This document shows, piece by piece, positions 7,382 through 15,070 of a stretch of DNA of 28,757 bases. The notes under the pieces were generated by a model that worked only from the letters and a program-made list of their open reading frames with translations, was not told the DNA's origin and made no database searches. The stretch is from Phascolarctobacterium sp. (GTDB taxonomy: Bacteria > Bacillota > Negativicutes > Acidaminococcales > Acidaminococcaceae): NCBI GenBank assembly GCA_004558595.1, contig SFCN01000022.1:1-28757 (forward strand), read 5' to 3'. Every line of letters starts with the position of its first letter. The first letter of the stretch is position 1. Both the position numbers and the translations under genes were made by a program.

Positions 7382-8332
7382 TTATCTTTTGGAGCGTACT
7401 TCAATAAGCTGGGCTGCGATGGAAACAGCGATTTCCGCCGGTGTTTCACTGCCAATGTCTAAGCCAATGGGTGTTTTGATACGAGCTAACTGCTTTTCGC
7501 TATAGCCCTCGCTTAGCAGCGTTTCCCGAGCAAGCTTAGCTTTGTTTTTACTACCCATAACACCAATATAGGGTACGGGAGTGGTGAGTAAAAAACGTTC
7601 ACAGTTGGCATCGTGTACATGTCCACGAGTCATGACTACAGCATAATCCATGCAATTGAGCTTGCAAACCTCGTTAAGCTTAGTGTAGTCGGCAAGGAGC
7701 ACTTTATGAGCAGTAGGAAAAACCTCAGGTTTAGCAAATTCTTCCCGGTCGTCAATAACAACGCATTTGAAGCCTAAATGGCTGAGCAATGGTACCAGCT
7801 CCCTTGCTACGTGCCCAGCACCGAAAATGAAGACGCGTCCGTCATAATTGTATTGTTCCGCGTAATACTCTTTGCCGTCCTGCTCATAAAAGCCCTTATG
7901 CTTTTTGATGAATAGTCCCTCCTCCACTCTTATATCTCCTTCTCCCAGAGGGATGAGCAGCCACCAGGGGTATTTACCCTTGAGCCTAAAGAGAATGTAT
8001 TCGGCCAGCATATCTGTTTCCTGAATCGCGGGCAAATAGCAGAACTGCAGGCTACAATAGCCGCCGCAGGCTATGCCGGCGGCGGTGGTCAGGTCATAAC
8101 GCTTCAGAAAGCTTTTTGTTTCGCCTTCTACTAGCTTCTTTTGAGCCTCTAAAACAGCGGCATACTCCATGCCACCTCCACCTACAGTGCCGGCGACAAA
8201 GCCATTCTTGTTGACTAGCATAAAGGCACCACTGCTCCTGGGAGTGGAGCCTTCGCTTTCAATGAGAGCGACAAGGTAACACGCGTTACCCATTAAAACT
8301 TGTTCTTTTACCTTTTCCATCAAATATTTCAT
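7382..8332 (-). CDS. xdhC: XdhC/CoxI family molybdenum hydroxylase maturation factor
   Basis: XdhC-family proteins bind molybdenum cofactor and help sulfurate and insert it into xanthine-dehydrogenase-type enzymes. The ATG at 8332 has AAAGGGG 7 bases upstream, giving 316 residues. The N-terminal domain shows LIESEGSTPRSSGAFMLV and GTVGGGGMEY. The C-terminal Rossmann-like domain starts at VFIFGAGHVARELVPLL (about 168-184) with VVIDDRE following, and ends with GLDIGSETPAEIAVSI. All of these are conserved features of the family. It is 76 bases downstream of yqeB, probably in the same transcript. Confidence 0.92.
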   Translation of the reverse strand: MKYLMEKVKEQVLMGNACYLVALIESEGSTPRSSGAFMLVNKNGFVAGTVGGGGMEYAAVLEAQKKLVEGETKSFLKRYDLTTAAGIACGGYCSLQFCYLPAIQETDMLAEYILFRLKGKYPWWLLIPLGEGDIRVEEGLFIKKHKGFYEQDGKEYYAEQYNYDGRVFIFGAGHVARELVPLLSHLGFKCVVIDDREEFAKPEVFPTAHKVLLADYTKLNEVCKLNCMDYAVVMTRGHVHDANCERFLLTTPVPYIGVMGSKNKAKLARETLLSEGYSEKQLARIKTPIGLDIGSETPAEIAVSIAAQLIEVRSKR

Positions 8333-8407
8333 AATCAAACCCCTTTATAAAATACTTCCATAATTAGCTAAATAGTAATCCGCAAGCCAACTGCTGATTG
8401 CTATTTA

Positions 8408-9226
8408 TTAATTGACTTTATTCATAAATTCACACACTAACTCTAACACGCTTCCCGCGATACATCTCGCCTTATCTGAAATAGTAAAGCAGTTGGCCAA
8501 TTCTTCCTGCCTGGGGTCAATATCCGCAATCTTAAAGCCCTTGGTCACAGGGAATCCCTCCCGTATCATTCCGCGGATGATACCCGTCAAACTAGCTTCC
8601 ACGGCCACTACAGCTCCATCTGCAGTCTTTATCTCGGCGATTACTTGTCCCTTTTCCACAAAACTGCCAATATCCTTTACAATATGTAAAACACCGGCAA
8701 CCGGAGCGTGGAGCACACGTTCCTTGCCATAGCCGGCAATAATGCCTGGAATACCGCTGTTAGGTGCGGCACAGCCCTTCGTTATCACTCGGCCCAAATT
8801 ATGCCCTCGCTTCGTCTCCACCACCGCGTGCACATCCGTGCCCGCCTCAAAGCCAGGGCCTAGAGCTATAGTCAAGGGGGCCATATCCATGGTCGTGCCT
8901 AAATTTTTCTTCGCAATGATAGCATCGACCACGATATCTGGCTGCAGAATCTTCACACAGGACGCAGACGCATCAACTAAAACGGGCACCTGACCGGCTT
9001 GCCATACTGCCACAGCCTCGCTGAGGCTATGTATTAAAACGCCGGTCATACCCTCCACTGTAGCCTTGCCGGCGTACACTGCTTCACACAGAGCCACCTG
9101 CCTTCTAATAGCCGCAGGATGAGCACATTCCAAGACTAGGGGCGTGAAGCCAGCACGCCACAGCCTGTGAATCACGCCTGTGGCCAAATCACCGCCTCCA
9201 CGCACGACAATACGTAAATTTTGCAT
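8408..9226 (-). CDS. yqeB: Selenium-dependent molybdenum hydroxylase accessory protein YqeB (EF2563 family)
   Basis: This family is found next to molybdenum hydroxylases in genomes that use selenium as a labile cofactor; the biochemical role is not established. The 272 residues begin with a nucleotide-binding-like MQNLRIVVRGGGDLATGVIHRL, followed by PLVLE and a conserved central part with DMAPLTIALGPGF, ETKRGHNLGRV and NSGIPG. The C-terminal third (HAPVAGVLH ... GSFVEKGQVIAEI, about 175-205) looks like a lipoyl/biotinyl-type barrel. RBS AAAGGAGC precedes the ATG at 9226. The 88-base gap to yqeC shows no obvious promoter. Confidence 0.88.
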   Translation of the reverse strand: MQNLRIVVRGGGDLATGVIHRLWRAGFTPLVLECAHPAAIRRQVALCEAVYAGKATVEGMTGVLIHSLSEAVAVWQAGQVPVLVDASASCVKILQPDIVVDAIIAKKNLGTTMDMAPLTIALGPGFEAGTDVHAVVETKRGHNLGRVITKGCAAPNSGIPGIIAGYGKERVLHAPVAGVLHIVKDIGSFVEKGQVIAEIKTADGAVVAVEASLTGIIRGMIREGFPVTKGFKIADIDPRQEELANCFTISDKARCIAGSVLELVCEFMNKVN

Positions 9227-9314
9227 CAGCTTGCTCCTTTACTCATAAACTGAAAATTTATCTGTAGGTAAGCTTAATTCTTTATATCTGCACAAATATA
9301 AAAATTTTAACGTG

Positions 9315-10058
9315 CTAATTACCGAAATTACGAAGCCAAATACGCTCCGAATCCATGCCTTGTGCTACAAGCAAGGATTTTGAAGCCAAAGCCTGCTCCT
9401 CCCTTACAAGATCGCATTTATTTAAAGCGATATAATACTCTCTTTTACCAACATCTTTACGACTGCCCTTTTCGCTGAGCAAAATCTGGGCGAGCTTAGC
9501 TTCGTCCATAAGCGAATTACAGCTAGTAGTAAAGATTTCCCGACCTAATTGCCAGCGAAAGCATGCTTCTTCTAAGCTTTTACCTAAAGCATCCAGCCCA
9601 GCCACAGCAATTACGATATCACTAGCATTTAACAGCACGGGCTCACCTTCTCTAGGCAGCTTGCAAGGCATTTGCTTGGAGCCATCGGCCTCTATGAAAG
9701 CCACGTCACAGTCTGCTAAGGCCTTGTCTAGCAATGCATCACAAGGAGCCACCAGCTTGCCCGATCCGGCCTCGCAAGCACCTATAACAGCATAGTGCCC
9801 TAATTGCCACAGATACTCTAGCTGCTGCCAATCAGCAGCATAAATAGCCTGCTTAGGTGGCCGCGGAGCTTGCTCTATAGCAGCTATATTCAGATCCGGC
9901 TGCCAAATATGAGTTGTTGTAAGGCACACAGCACGCCTGCCCTGCTGAGCAAAAAAGGCAGCCAACTCATACATAATAGTTGTTTTGCCACCACCACCCA
10001 CAAGGGAAATGATATGCTTTTGCTGGTCCGTTAAAAATTTCCAAGGACAAGCACTCAT
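9315..10058 (-). CDS. yqeC: Selenium-dependent hydroxylase accessory protein YqeC
   Basis: This P-loop protein is genomically tied to selenium-dependent molybdenum hydroxylases, and its exact activity is unknown. The start MSACPWKFLT at 10058 has AAGGAGG upstream; a longer upstream reading would extend through the promoter and is rejected. The resulting 247 residues match the family. Walker A is GGGGKTT (21-27). TTTTHIWQP-like sequence follows, then IEADGSK, a conserved D/E-A-D-G-S-K motif, and ALNKCD, which resembles a G4 nucleotide-base motif. It is the first gene of a yqeC-yqeB-xdhC unit under a near-consensus promoter. Confidence 0.88.
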   Translation of the reverse strand: MSACPWKFLTDQQKHIISLVGGGGKTTIMYELAAFFAQQGRRAVCLTTTHIWQPDLNIAAIEQAPRPPKQAIYAADWQQLEYLWQLGHYAVIGACEAGSGKLVAPCDALLDKALADCDVAFIEADGSKQMPCKLPREGEPVLLNASDIVIAVAGLDALGKSLEEACFRWQLGREIFTTSCNSLMDEAKLAQILLSEKGSRKDVGKREYYIALNKCDLVREEQALASKSLLVAQGMDSERIWLRNFGN

Positions 10059-10089
10059 GCTCAGTCCTCCTTTATCTCTAGTTAGAATT

Positions 10090-10118
10090 ATTATAGCAAA
10101 TTTTAATTCAGCACTCAA
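10090..10118 (-). promoter_or_regulatory. Sigma-A-type promoter for yqeC-yqeB-xdhC
   Basis: The minus strand has TTGAGT (-35, 10118-10113), a 17-base spacer and a perfect TATAAT (-10, 10095-10090), about 30 bases before the yqeC start. It is among the best promoter matches in the window. Confidence 0.75.
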
Positions 10119-10174
10119 TTATGAAATGGTAAAATAAGCCATGTATAAGTATTTCTAATATATTTACTAATGCA

Positions 10175-10210
10175 TAAAAAATAACCCGACTCTACGCATA
10201 GAGTCGGGTT
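10175..10210 (-). terminator. Rho-independent terminator of ompH
   Basis: A perfect 12-bp stem (AACCCGACTCTA / TAGAGTCGGGTT) with a CGCA loop is followed on the minus strand by ATTTTTT. It starts 13 bases after the ompH stop. Confidence 0.9.
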
Positions 10211-10223
10211 TGGATGCTGCATC

Positions 10224-10655
10224 TTATTTTTTAGCACCGCTAACCTTAGCCATAACCTCGTTAGTTAAGTCCATGCCACCATAAACCATAGCATTTGCGT
10301 TAACTACGCTGGTAATACCGTGAGCCTTAGCCACTTCTTCAATAGCCTTGCGAACGGAATCATAAATAGGCTTCAACAGGGAAGCTTCCTTTTTGTCCAC
10401 TTGCTCAGTGAGCTTCTGTCTTAATTCAGCCTTACCCTTTTCATCCAGGCTGGCAGCCTTCTGTTCAAACTCTTGTTGAGCCTTTTGTGCTTCTAGCTGT
10501 AGCACGCTCATAGTGGTTTTCATTTCCGGATGGTTACGCAGAACACGTTGAGTATCAACAAAGCCTACCAGATTGCTTTCAGCAGCAAAAGCAGAGCCCA
10601 TGCAGCCCAAAGCCAATACCAGAGTCATAACGAGAGTCAAGAAATATTTTTTCAT
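10224..10655 (-). CDS. OmpH/Skp family periplasmic chaperone
   Basis: Skp/OmpH proteins escort unfolded outer-membrane proteins across the periplasm. The 143 residues start with a clear signal peptide (MKK, hydrophobic core, AFA|AES cleavage at about residue 24). The mature part begins VGFVDTQRVLRNHPE, the family's N-terminal strand, followed by a long charged helical hairpin (about 45-110, rich in Q, E and K) and a closing strand TSVVNANAMVYGG. The cysteine in the signal core does not fit a lipobox. It stands alone with its own promoter and terminator rather than beside bamA or lpxD. Its presence indicates an outer membrane. Confidence 0.88.
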   Translation of the reverse strand: MKKYFLTLVMTLVLALGCMGSAFAAESNLVGFVDTQRVLRNHPEMKTTMSVLQLEAQKAQQEFEQKAASLDEKGKAELRQKLTEQVDKKEASLLKPIYDSVRKAIEEVAKAHGITSVVNANAMVYGGMDLTNEVMAKVSGAKK

Positions 10656-10694
10656 TAAGTTTACCTCTTTTCGTAATTATTGGATACTACTATT

Positions 10695-10723
10695 ATCATA
10701 GCCTATTTGCAGCTAAAAAGCAA
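10695..10723 (-). promoter_or_regulatory. Promoter for ompH
   Basis: On the minus strand TTGCTT (-35) and TATGAT (-10) are separated by exactly 17 bases. The -10 box lies about 40 bases before the ATG, and AGAGG provides the ribosome binding site. Confidence 0.65.
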
Positions 10724-10754
10724 TTACTGAAGGCTGAAAATTTTCTAATTAACT

Positions 10755-10790
10755 AAAAAAGGCCATGCTATGGTACTGTATAGCATAGCC
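10755..10790 (-). terminator. Rho-independent terminator of the FabK-like gene
   Basis: An 11-bp stem with one mismatch (GGCTATGCTAT / ATAGCATGGCC on the minus strand), a loop of 8 bases, and a run of six T downstream. It lies about 22 bases after the stop. Confidence 0.85.
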
Positions 10791-10812
10791 CTTTGCATTA
10801 CATATTTAAAAA

Positions 10813-11757
10813 TTAGAACTCGATATTCTTGATACGCTCAATAGCTTCCTTAGCCTCGGCAATGATACGCTCTATTACATCCTTGCAGGGCAGAATATCG
10901 TTAAGCACGTTCAGGCTTTGACCAACCATAACGGTGCCTTTTTCAGTATCACCATCCATAATACCACGACGATTGGTGCCAGTGCCCAAAGCCATAAGCT
11001 CTTCATTAGGCACGCCAGAAATTTCCTTAGCGGTATATAAGTCAGTGAAGGCATTGGCCAAGCAGCGTACACCTAAATTACGGCTATAGCCGGTAGCAAC
11101 ACTATCTGTGTCAGTAGCCTTAATGATGGCTTCCTTAGCGGCAGGATGGGCAGGGCATTCAGTGGTCAACAGGAAGCGACTACCCATTTGCACACCGTCA
11201 GCACCCATAACAAGAGCAGCCGCCAGAGCACGACCATCGCTAATACCGCCGGCAACCAAAACAGGAATGCTCTTAACGTTAGGCAGCACATTTTCCATCA
11301 AAGCCATTGTGGTTTGTTTGCCAATATGACCGCCGGCCTCCATACCCTCGATAACCATAGCATCAGCTCCTGCAGCCTCAATACGCTTAGCCAGCTTAAC
11401 ATTGGGCACAACCGGAATAACCTTGATGCCTGCAGCATGGAATTTTTCAATATGAGGCACGGGATTTCCAGCTCCTAGGGTTACAAAGGCTACCTTCTCT
11501 TCACAGAGCATATCGATAATCTCTGCGATATTGGGAGCCATGAGCATTACATTCACGCCAAAGGGCTTATTAGTCAAGGTCTTGGCTTTACGTACCTCTT
11601 CACGAGTCCAGTCCACAGTGCGTCCGCCACTACCGATAATGCCAGCCCCGCCTGCATTGGAAACCGCTGCAGCCAACACTGCATCACTGGTCCAAGCCAT
11701 ACCGCCTTGAATAATGGGATATTTGATACCTAATAATCTGGTTAATTTAGTTTGCAT
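10813..11757 (-). CDS. fabK: FabK-like enoyl-ACP reductase II (nitronate monooxygenase superfamily)
   Basis: It is an FMN-dependent TIM-barrel protein that in its closest recognised form reduces enoyl-ACP with NAD(P)H in fatty acid elongation. The 314 residues match FabK length. Diagnostic stretches are YPIIQGGMAW at the N-terminus, KPFGVNVMLMAPN, VTLGAGNP, VIPVVPNVKLAKRIEAAGADAMV (interrupted here only for brevity), the EGMEAGGHIGKQTTM FMN region, VLVAGGISDGRA and GVQMGSRFL. The EGMEAGGHIGK wording is characteristic of FabK rather than true nitronate monooxygenases. GGAGG sits 7 bases before the ATG. It lies outside any fab cluster, as a single gene divergent from ilvD, so a nitronate monooxygenase role cannot be excluded. 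Confidence 0.8.
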   Translation of the reverse strand: MQTKLTRLLGIKYPIIQGGMAWTSDAVLAAAVSNAGGAGIIGSGGRTVDWTREEVRKAKTLTNKPFGVNVMLMAPNIAEIIDMLCEEKVAFVTLGAGNPVPHIEKFHAAGIKVIPVVPNVKLAKRIEAAGADAMVIEGMEAGGHIGKQTTMALMENVLPNVKSIPVLVAGGISDGRALAAALVMGADGVQMGSRFLLTTECPAHPAAKEAIIKATDTDSVATGYSRNLGVRCLANAFTDLYTAKEISGVPNEELMALGTGTNRRGIMDGDTEKGTVMVGQSLNVLNDILPCKDVIERIIAEAKEAIERIKNIEF

Positions 11758-11793
11758 GCTATAACCTCCGAAAAACCTAATTATATCTTTTAT

Positions 11794-11821
11794 ATTATAA
11801 CGTAATCTAGAAATTTGTGCA
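11794..11821 (-). promoter_or_regulatory. Candidate promoter for the FabK-like gene
   Basis: The minus strand has a perfect TATAAT (11799-11794). A partial -35 box TGCACA lies 16 bases upstream. The -10 box is about 37 bases before the ATG. Confidence 0.45.
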
Positions 11822-11925
11822 GTGAAAAATTTGAGAAATTAACTAGGAAAAGTGTAAGTATTGTAACTAAAAATGAGTAATAGAATTGCACTTTTCTGAA
11901 ATTAAAAGATTTTAGTCTATAAAAT

Positions 11926-11954
11926 TTGACTTTTGGGCGTAAAAAATGTAAAAT
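11926..11954 (+). promoter_or_regulatory. Promoter for ilvD
   Basis: TTGACT (-35) and TAAAAT (-10) are separated by exactly 17 bases. Predicted transcription start is near 11961, giving a leader of about 70 bases. Confidence 0.75.
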
Positions 11955-11962
11955 TTTTTAAG

Positions 11963-11977
11963 TACCCTTTAAGGGTA
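11963..11977 (+). other. Hairpin at the extreme 5' end of the ilvD leader
   Basis: The palindrome TACCCTTTAAGGGTA starts within a few bases of the predicted transcription start and can form a 5-bp stem with a 5-base loop. Such 5'-end hairpins can stabilise mRNA. The leader is too short for a T-box. Confidence 0.5.
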
Positions 11978-12031
11978 GCACTGTGTCTGTAAGGACATGA
12001 TTTATTTTATTTGGGAAAGAGGTCTGAAAAT

Positions 12032-13708
12032 ATGCGCAGTATAGAAGTAAAAAAAGGTTCCACCCGCGCAGCCCATCGCTCCTTATTTTATGCAATGGGT
12101 TATACTGAAGAAGAATTACAAAAACCCTTAATCGGCATTTGCTGTGCCGCTAACGAAATTATCCCCGGCCATATGCACTTGGACACCATCGCTCAAGCAG
12201 CTAAATATGGTGTTTTAGAAGCTGGTGGTACTCCTATTGAATTCCCTGCTATCGGCATTTGCGACGGCATCGCTATGGGTCATGACGGTATGAAATATCC
12301 TCTGGCTAGCCGTGAGCTAGTTGCTGACTCCATTGAAGCTGTGGCTAATGGTCATGCCTTTGATGGTCTGGTTTTAATCCCCAACTGCGACAAGATTGTT
12401 CCTGGTATGCTTATGGCAGCTGCTCGTCTGAACATTCCTGCTGTTGTAGTTAGCGGTGGCCCCATGCTCCCCGGTCGTCTCCATGGCAAGGATATCAGCG
12501 TATCCACTGTTTTTGAAGCTGCTGGTCGCTTTGAATCCGGCCAAATCGATGCCTGCCAATTAAGTGAAATTGAGCACTGCGCTTGTCCCGGCTGCGGCTC
12601 CTGCTCCGGTCTGTTCACTGCCAATACCATGAACTGCTTAACCGAGGTTTTGGGTATGGGTCTGCCCGGTAATGGTACCATTCCTGCTGCTTATAACGGC
12701 AAACGTATTGCCTTAGCTAAGCACGCTGGTATGGCCATCATGAAGCTGGTAGCTGAAAATAAATGTCCTCGTGACATCATGACCATGGAGGCCTTCAAAA
12801 ATGCCATCACTGTAGATATGGCTATTGGTGGCTCCTCCAATACCGCTCTGCATCTGCCCGCAATCGCTCATGAAGCTGGTCTACACCTGCCCTTGGAGCT
12901 CTTCGACGAAATCTCCAAGCACACTCCGTATCTGACCAAGCTGTCCCCCGGTGGCAGCCATCATATTATCGACTTGAACGAAGCTGGTGGCATCCCCGCT
13001 GTTATGCATGAGCTGGATCGTCTGGGCATCATTAACAAGGATTGCGCTACTGTTAGCGGCAAAACCATTGGTGAAATTATTGATGGTGCTGCAATCAAAC
13101 GTCCGGATGTTATTCACAGCATTGAAAATCCCTACAACAAGACTGGCGGCATCGCTGTTTTGAAGGGCAATATCGCACCGGAATGCTCCGTTGTTAAGGA
13201 ATCCGCTGTTGACCCCTCCATGAAGGTATTCAGTGGTCCGGCTAAGGTTTACAACTCTGAGGATGAAGCTATTGCAGCTATCTGTGGCAAAGAAGTACAG
13301 TCCGGCGACGTTGTTGTTATCCGCTACGAAGGTCCTAAGGGTGGCCCCGGCATGCGTGAAATGCTGAACCCCACCTCTGTTCTTGCTGGTATGGGTCATG
13401 ACAAGGATGTAGCTCTTCTGACTGATGGTCGTTTCTCCGGAGCTACTCGTGGCGCCTGCATCGGTCATATTTCTCCGGAAGCTCGTGAAGGCGGTAATAT
13501 CGCCCTGATTGAAAATGGCGATATCATTGAAATCGACATTCCGAATCGTACCTTGAATGTTAAGCTGACCGATGAAGAGTTGGCTGAACGTCGTGCTAAA
13601 TGGGTTTGCCCCGAGCCCAAGGTTAAATCCGGTTATTTGGCTCGCTATGCAGCTCTGGTTACCTCTGCTGCTACAGGTGCCGTACTAAAGGTTCCCGGTC
13701 AAGATTAA
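12032..13708 (+). CDS. ilvD: Dihydroxy-acid dehydratase IlvD
   Basis: IlvD dehydrates 2,3-dihydroxy-isovalerate and 2,3-dihydroxy-3-methylvalerate, the third step of valine and isoleucine synthesis. The ATG at 12032 (MRSIEVKKGSTRAAHRSL) has AGAGG 9 bases upstream and gives 558 residues, the usual length. An in-frame TTG at 12011 is rejected because it precedes that ribosome binding site. Likely Fe-S ligands are C37 or C38 (GICCAANEIIPGH), C119 (PNCDKIVPGM) and C191 (CGSCSGLFTANTMN). The C-terminal domain has GPKGGPGMREM and DGRFSGATRG. Codon use is strongly biased (GGT, CGT, GCT, CTG), unlike the neighbours, which suggests very high expression. It stands alone with its own promoter and terminator, apart from other ilv genes. 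Confidence 0.96.
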   Translation: MRSIEVKKGSTRAAHRSLFYAMGYTEEELQKPLIGICCAANEIIPGHMHLDTIAQAAKYGVLEAGGTPIEFPAIGICDGIAMGHDGMKYPLASRELVADSIEAVANGHAFDGLVLIPNCDKIVPGMLMAAARLNIPAVVVSGGPMLPGRLHGKDISVSTVFEAAGRFESGQIDACQLSEIEHCACPGCGSCSGLFTANTMNCLTEVLGMGLPGNGTIPAAYNGKRIALAKHAGMAIMKLVAENKCPRDIMTMEAFKNAITVDMAIGGSSNTALHLPAIAHEAGLHLPLELFDEISKHTPYLTKLSPGGSHHIIDLNEAGGIPAVMHELDRLGIINKDCATVSGKTIGEIIDGAAIKRPDVIHSIENPYNKTGGIAVLKGNIAPECSVVKESAVDPSMKVFSGPAKVYNSEDEAIAAICGKEVQSGDVVVIRYEGPKGGPGMREMLNPTSVLAGMGHDKDVALLTDGRFSGATRGACIGHISPEAREGGNIALIENGDIIEIDIPNRTLNVKLTDEELAERRAKWVCPEPKVKSGYLARYAALVTSAATGAVLKVPGQD

Positions 13709-13720
13709 AATTGATACAAT

Positions 13721-13750
13721 AAAAAGCTCAGCCGTTGGCTGAGCTTTTTT
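13721..13750. terminator. Bidirectional terminator between ilvD and rarA
   Basis: AGCTCAGCC-GTT-GGCTGAGCT forms a perfect 9-bp stem with A5 on one side and T6 on the other, so it has a U-tract in both directions. It lies 12 bases after the ilvD stop and 4 bases after the rarA stop. Confidence 0.93.
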
Positions 13751-13754
13751 CATG

Positions 13755-15050
13755 TCATTTTTTTCTACCTATGTCCTCTCCGTGACCGCTAGGATAATAA
13801 TACCTTGTTCCCACTAGCTCATCGGGAAGATACTGCTGCTGCACCCAAACGCCGGGGAAATCATGGGGATATTTATAAGTTAAGCCATGGCCAAGTGCCT
13901 TAGCTCCAGGATAGTGAGCATCACGCAAATGCTTGGGCACGCTGCCGCAGTGCTTGCTACGCACGTCCTGACGTGCGCTGGCAATGCCCATATAGGCAGA
14001 GTTGCTCTTGGGAGCGTTAGCGATATAGCATACTGCTTCAGCCAGAGGGATTTGCGCTTCTGGCCAGCCCACAAAGTCGGCTGCCTGAGCCGCCGCATTG
14101 GCGACCACGAGAGCTTGTGGGTCCGCTAGGCCCACATCCTCGGCGGCGCAGATAACGATGCGGCGGGCAATGAAGCGCAAATCCTCACCGCCCTCAATCA
14201 TGCGGGCTAAGTAATGCAGCGCCGCATCCGCGTCGCTGCCCCGCATGCTCTTGATAAAGGCGCTAATGATATCGTAATGCTGGTCACCCTTCTTATCGTA
14301 GCGCTGCATAGCTGTGCCAATAACGCTGCGCAATACCTCAGGCGTAAGCACGCGCTCTCCTTCCCCCACCGCAGGCAGCATGAACTCTGCCTGCTCCAGA
14401 ATATTCAGAGCGCCGCGAGCGTCGCCAGCGGCGAAATCAGCTATAATTCGCAGAGCCTCCGGCTCTGCGGTGAAGCTGCCAGCGAAGCCCCGCTCGCTGT
14501 CTTCGATTGCTCGCTCCAAAATCTGCTGGATATGCTGTGGCTGGAGCTTCTCTAAACGAACCACCTTCATCCGGGAAAGGAGGGGTGAATTAATTTCGAA
14601 GAAGGGATTTTCCGTGGTGGCGCCAATGAGCACAATAGTACCGTTTTCAACGTAGGGCAATAGTACATCCTGCTGCGCCTTGTTAAAGCGATGTATCTCG
14701 TCGATGAACACGATGGTCCGACCTAGGCCTCGCCTTTGCTCTTCCTGAGCCTTGGCGATGAGCTTACGCAGCTCGGGCACACCGCTGGACACAGCGTTAA
14801 TGGAGACAAATTGCTCACCGGTCACATGGGCAATGACCTGAGCAAGCGTGGTCTTGCCCGTGCCCGGAGGCCCATAGAAGAGCACCGACTGCAGCATATC
14901 ACGCTCAATCATCCGCCGCAAGGGGCTCCCCTTGCCCACAGCCTTTTCCTGGCCTACAAAATCACTAAGCCTTTCAGGCCGCATGCGGTTCGCAAGCGGC
15001 TTAGTCCTTCTATTTTCACTTTCGAATAGATTGCCAAATAAACTTTCCAT
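13755..15050 (-). CDS. rarA: Replication-associated recombination protein RarA (MgsA) AAA ATPase
   Basis: RarA is a clamp-loader-related AAA+ ATPase acting at stalled replication forks with SSB and the recombination machinery. The 431 residues begin with PLANRMRPERLSDFVGQE, typical of the family. Walker A is GPPGTGKTT (60-68), Walker B is VFIDEIHRF with D117 and E118, and sensor 1 is IGATTENP. The C-terminal MgsA tetramerisation domain includes AEDVGLADPQALVVANAAA and the tail HLRDAHYPGAKALGHG. The ATG is preceded by AAAGGA. It lies directly after the 6S RNA, whose U-tract falls about 15 bases before the start, so rarA probably depends on read-through from that gene. Confidence 0.95.
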   Translation of the reverse strand: MESLFGNLFESENRRTKPLANRMRPERLSDFVGQEKAVGKGSPLRRMIERDMLQSVLFYGPPGTGKTTLAQVIAHVTGEQFVSINAVSSGVPELRKLIAKAQEEQRRGLGRTIVFIDEIHRFNKAQQDVLLPYVENGTIVLIGATTENPFFEINSPLLSRMKVVRLEKLQPQHIQQILERAIEDSERGFAGSFTAEPEALRIIADFAAGDARGALNILEQAEFMLPAVGEGERVLTPEVLRSVIGTAMQRYDKKGDQHYDIISAFIKSMRGSDADAALHYLARMIEGGEDLRFIARRIVICAAEDVGLADPQALVVANAAAQAADFVGWPEAQIPLAEAVCYIANAPKSNSAYMGIASARQDVRSKHCGSVPKHLRDAHYPGAKALGHGLTYKYPHDFPGVWVQQQYLPDELVGTRYYYPSGHGEDIGRKK

Positions 15051-15070
15051 ATGCTTTTCCTTTATAAAAA

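Noticed and set aside
10224..10655. OmpH as a lipoprotein
   Set aside because: The cysteine in the signal peptide is preceded by A-L-G and does not fit the usual lipobox, while AFA|AES gives a good signal peptidase I site.
11955..12031. Functional T-box leader for ilvD
   Set aside because: AGGGTAGCACTGTG resembles the T-box core, but the predicted leader is about 70 bases, with no specifier stem and no terminator hairpin before the gene.
12881..13468. 195-codon open frame on the minus strand inside ilvD
   Set aside because: It is antisense to the conserved IlvD core and has no ribosome binding site or recognisable domain.
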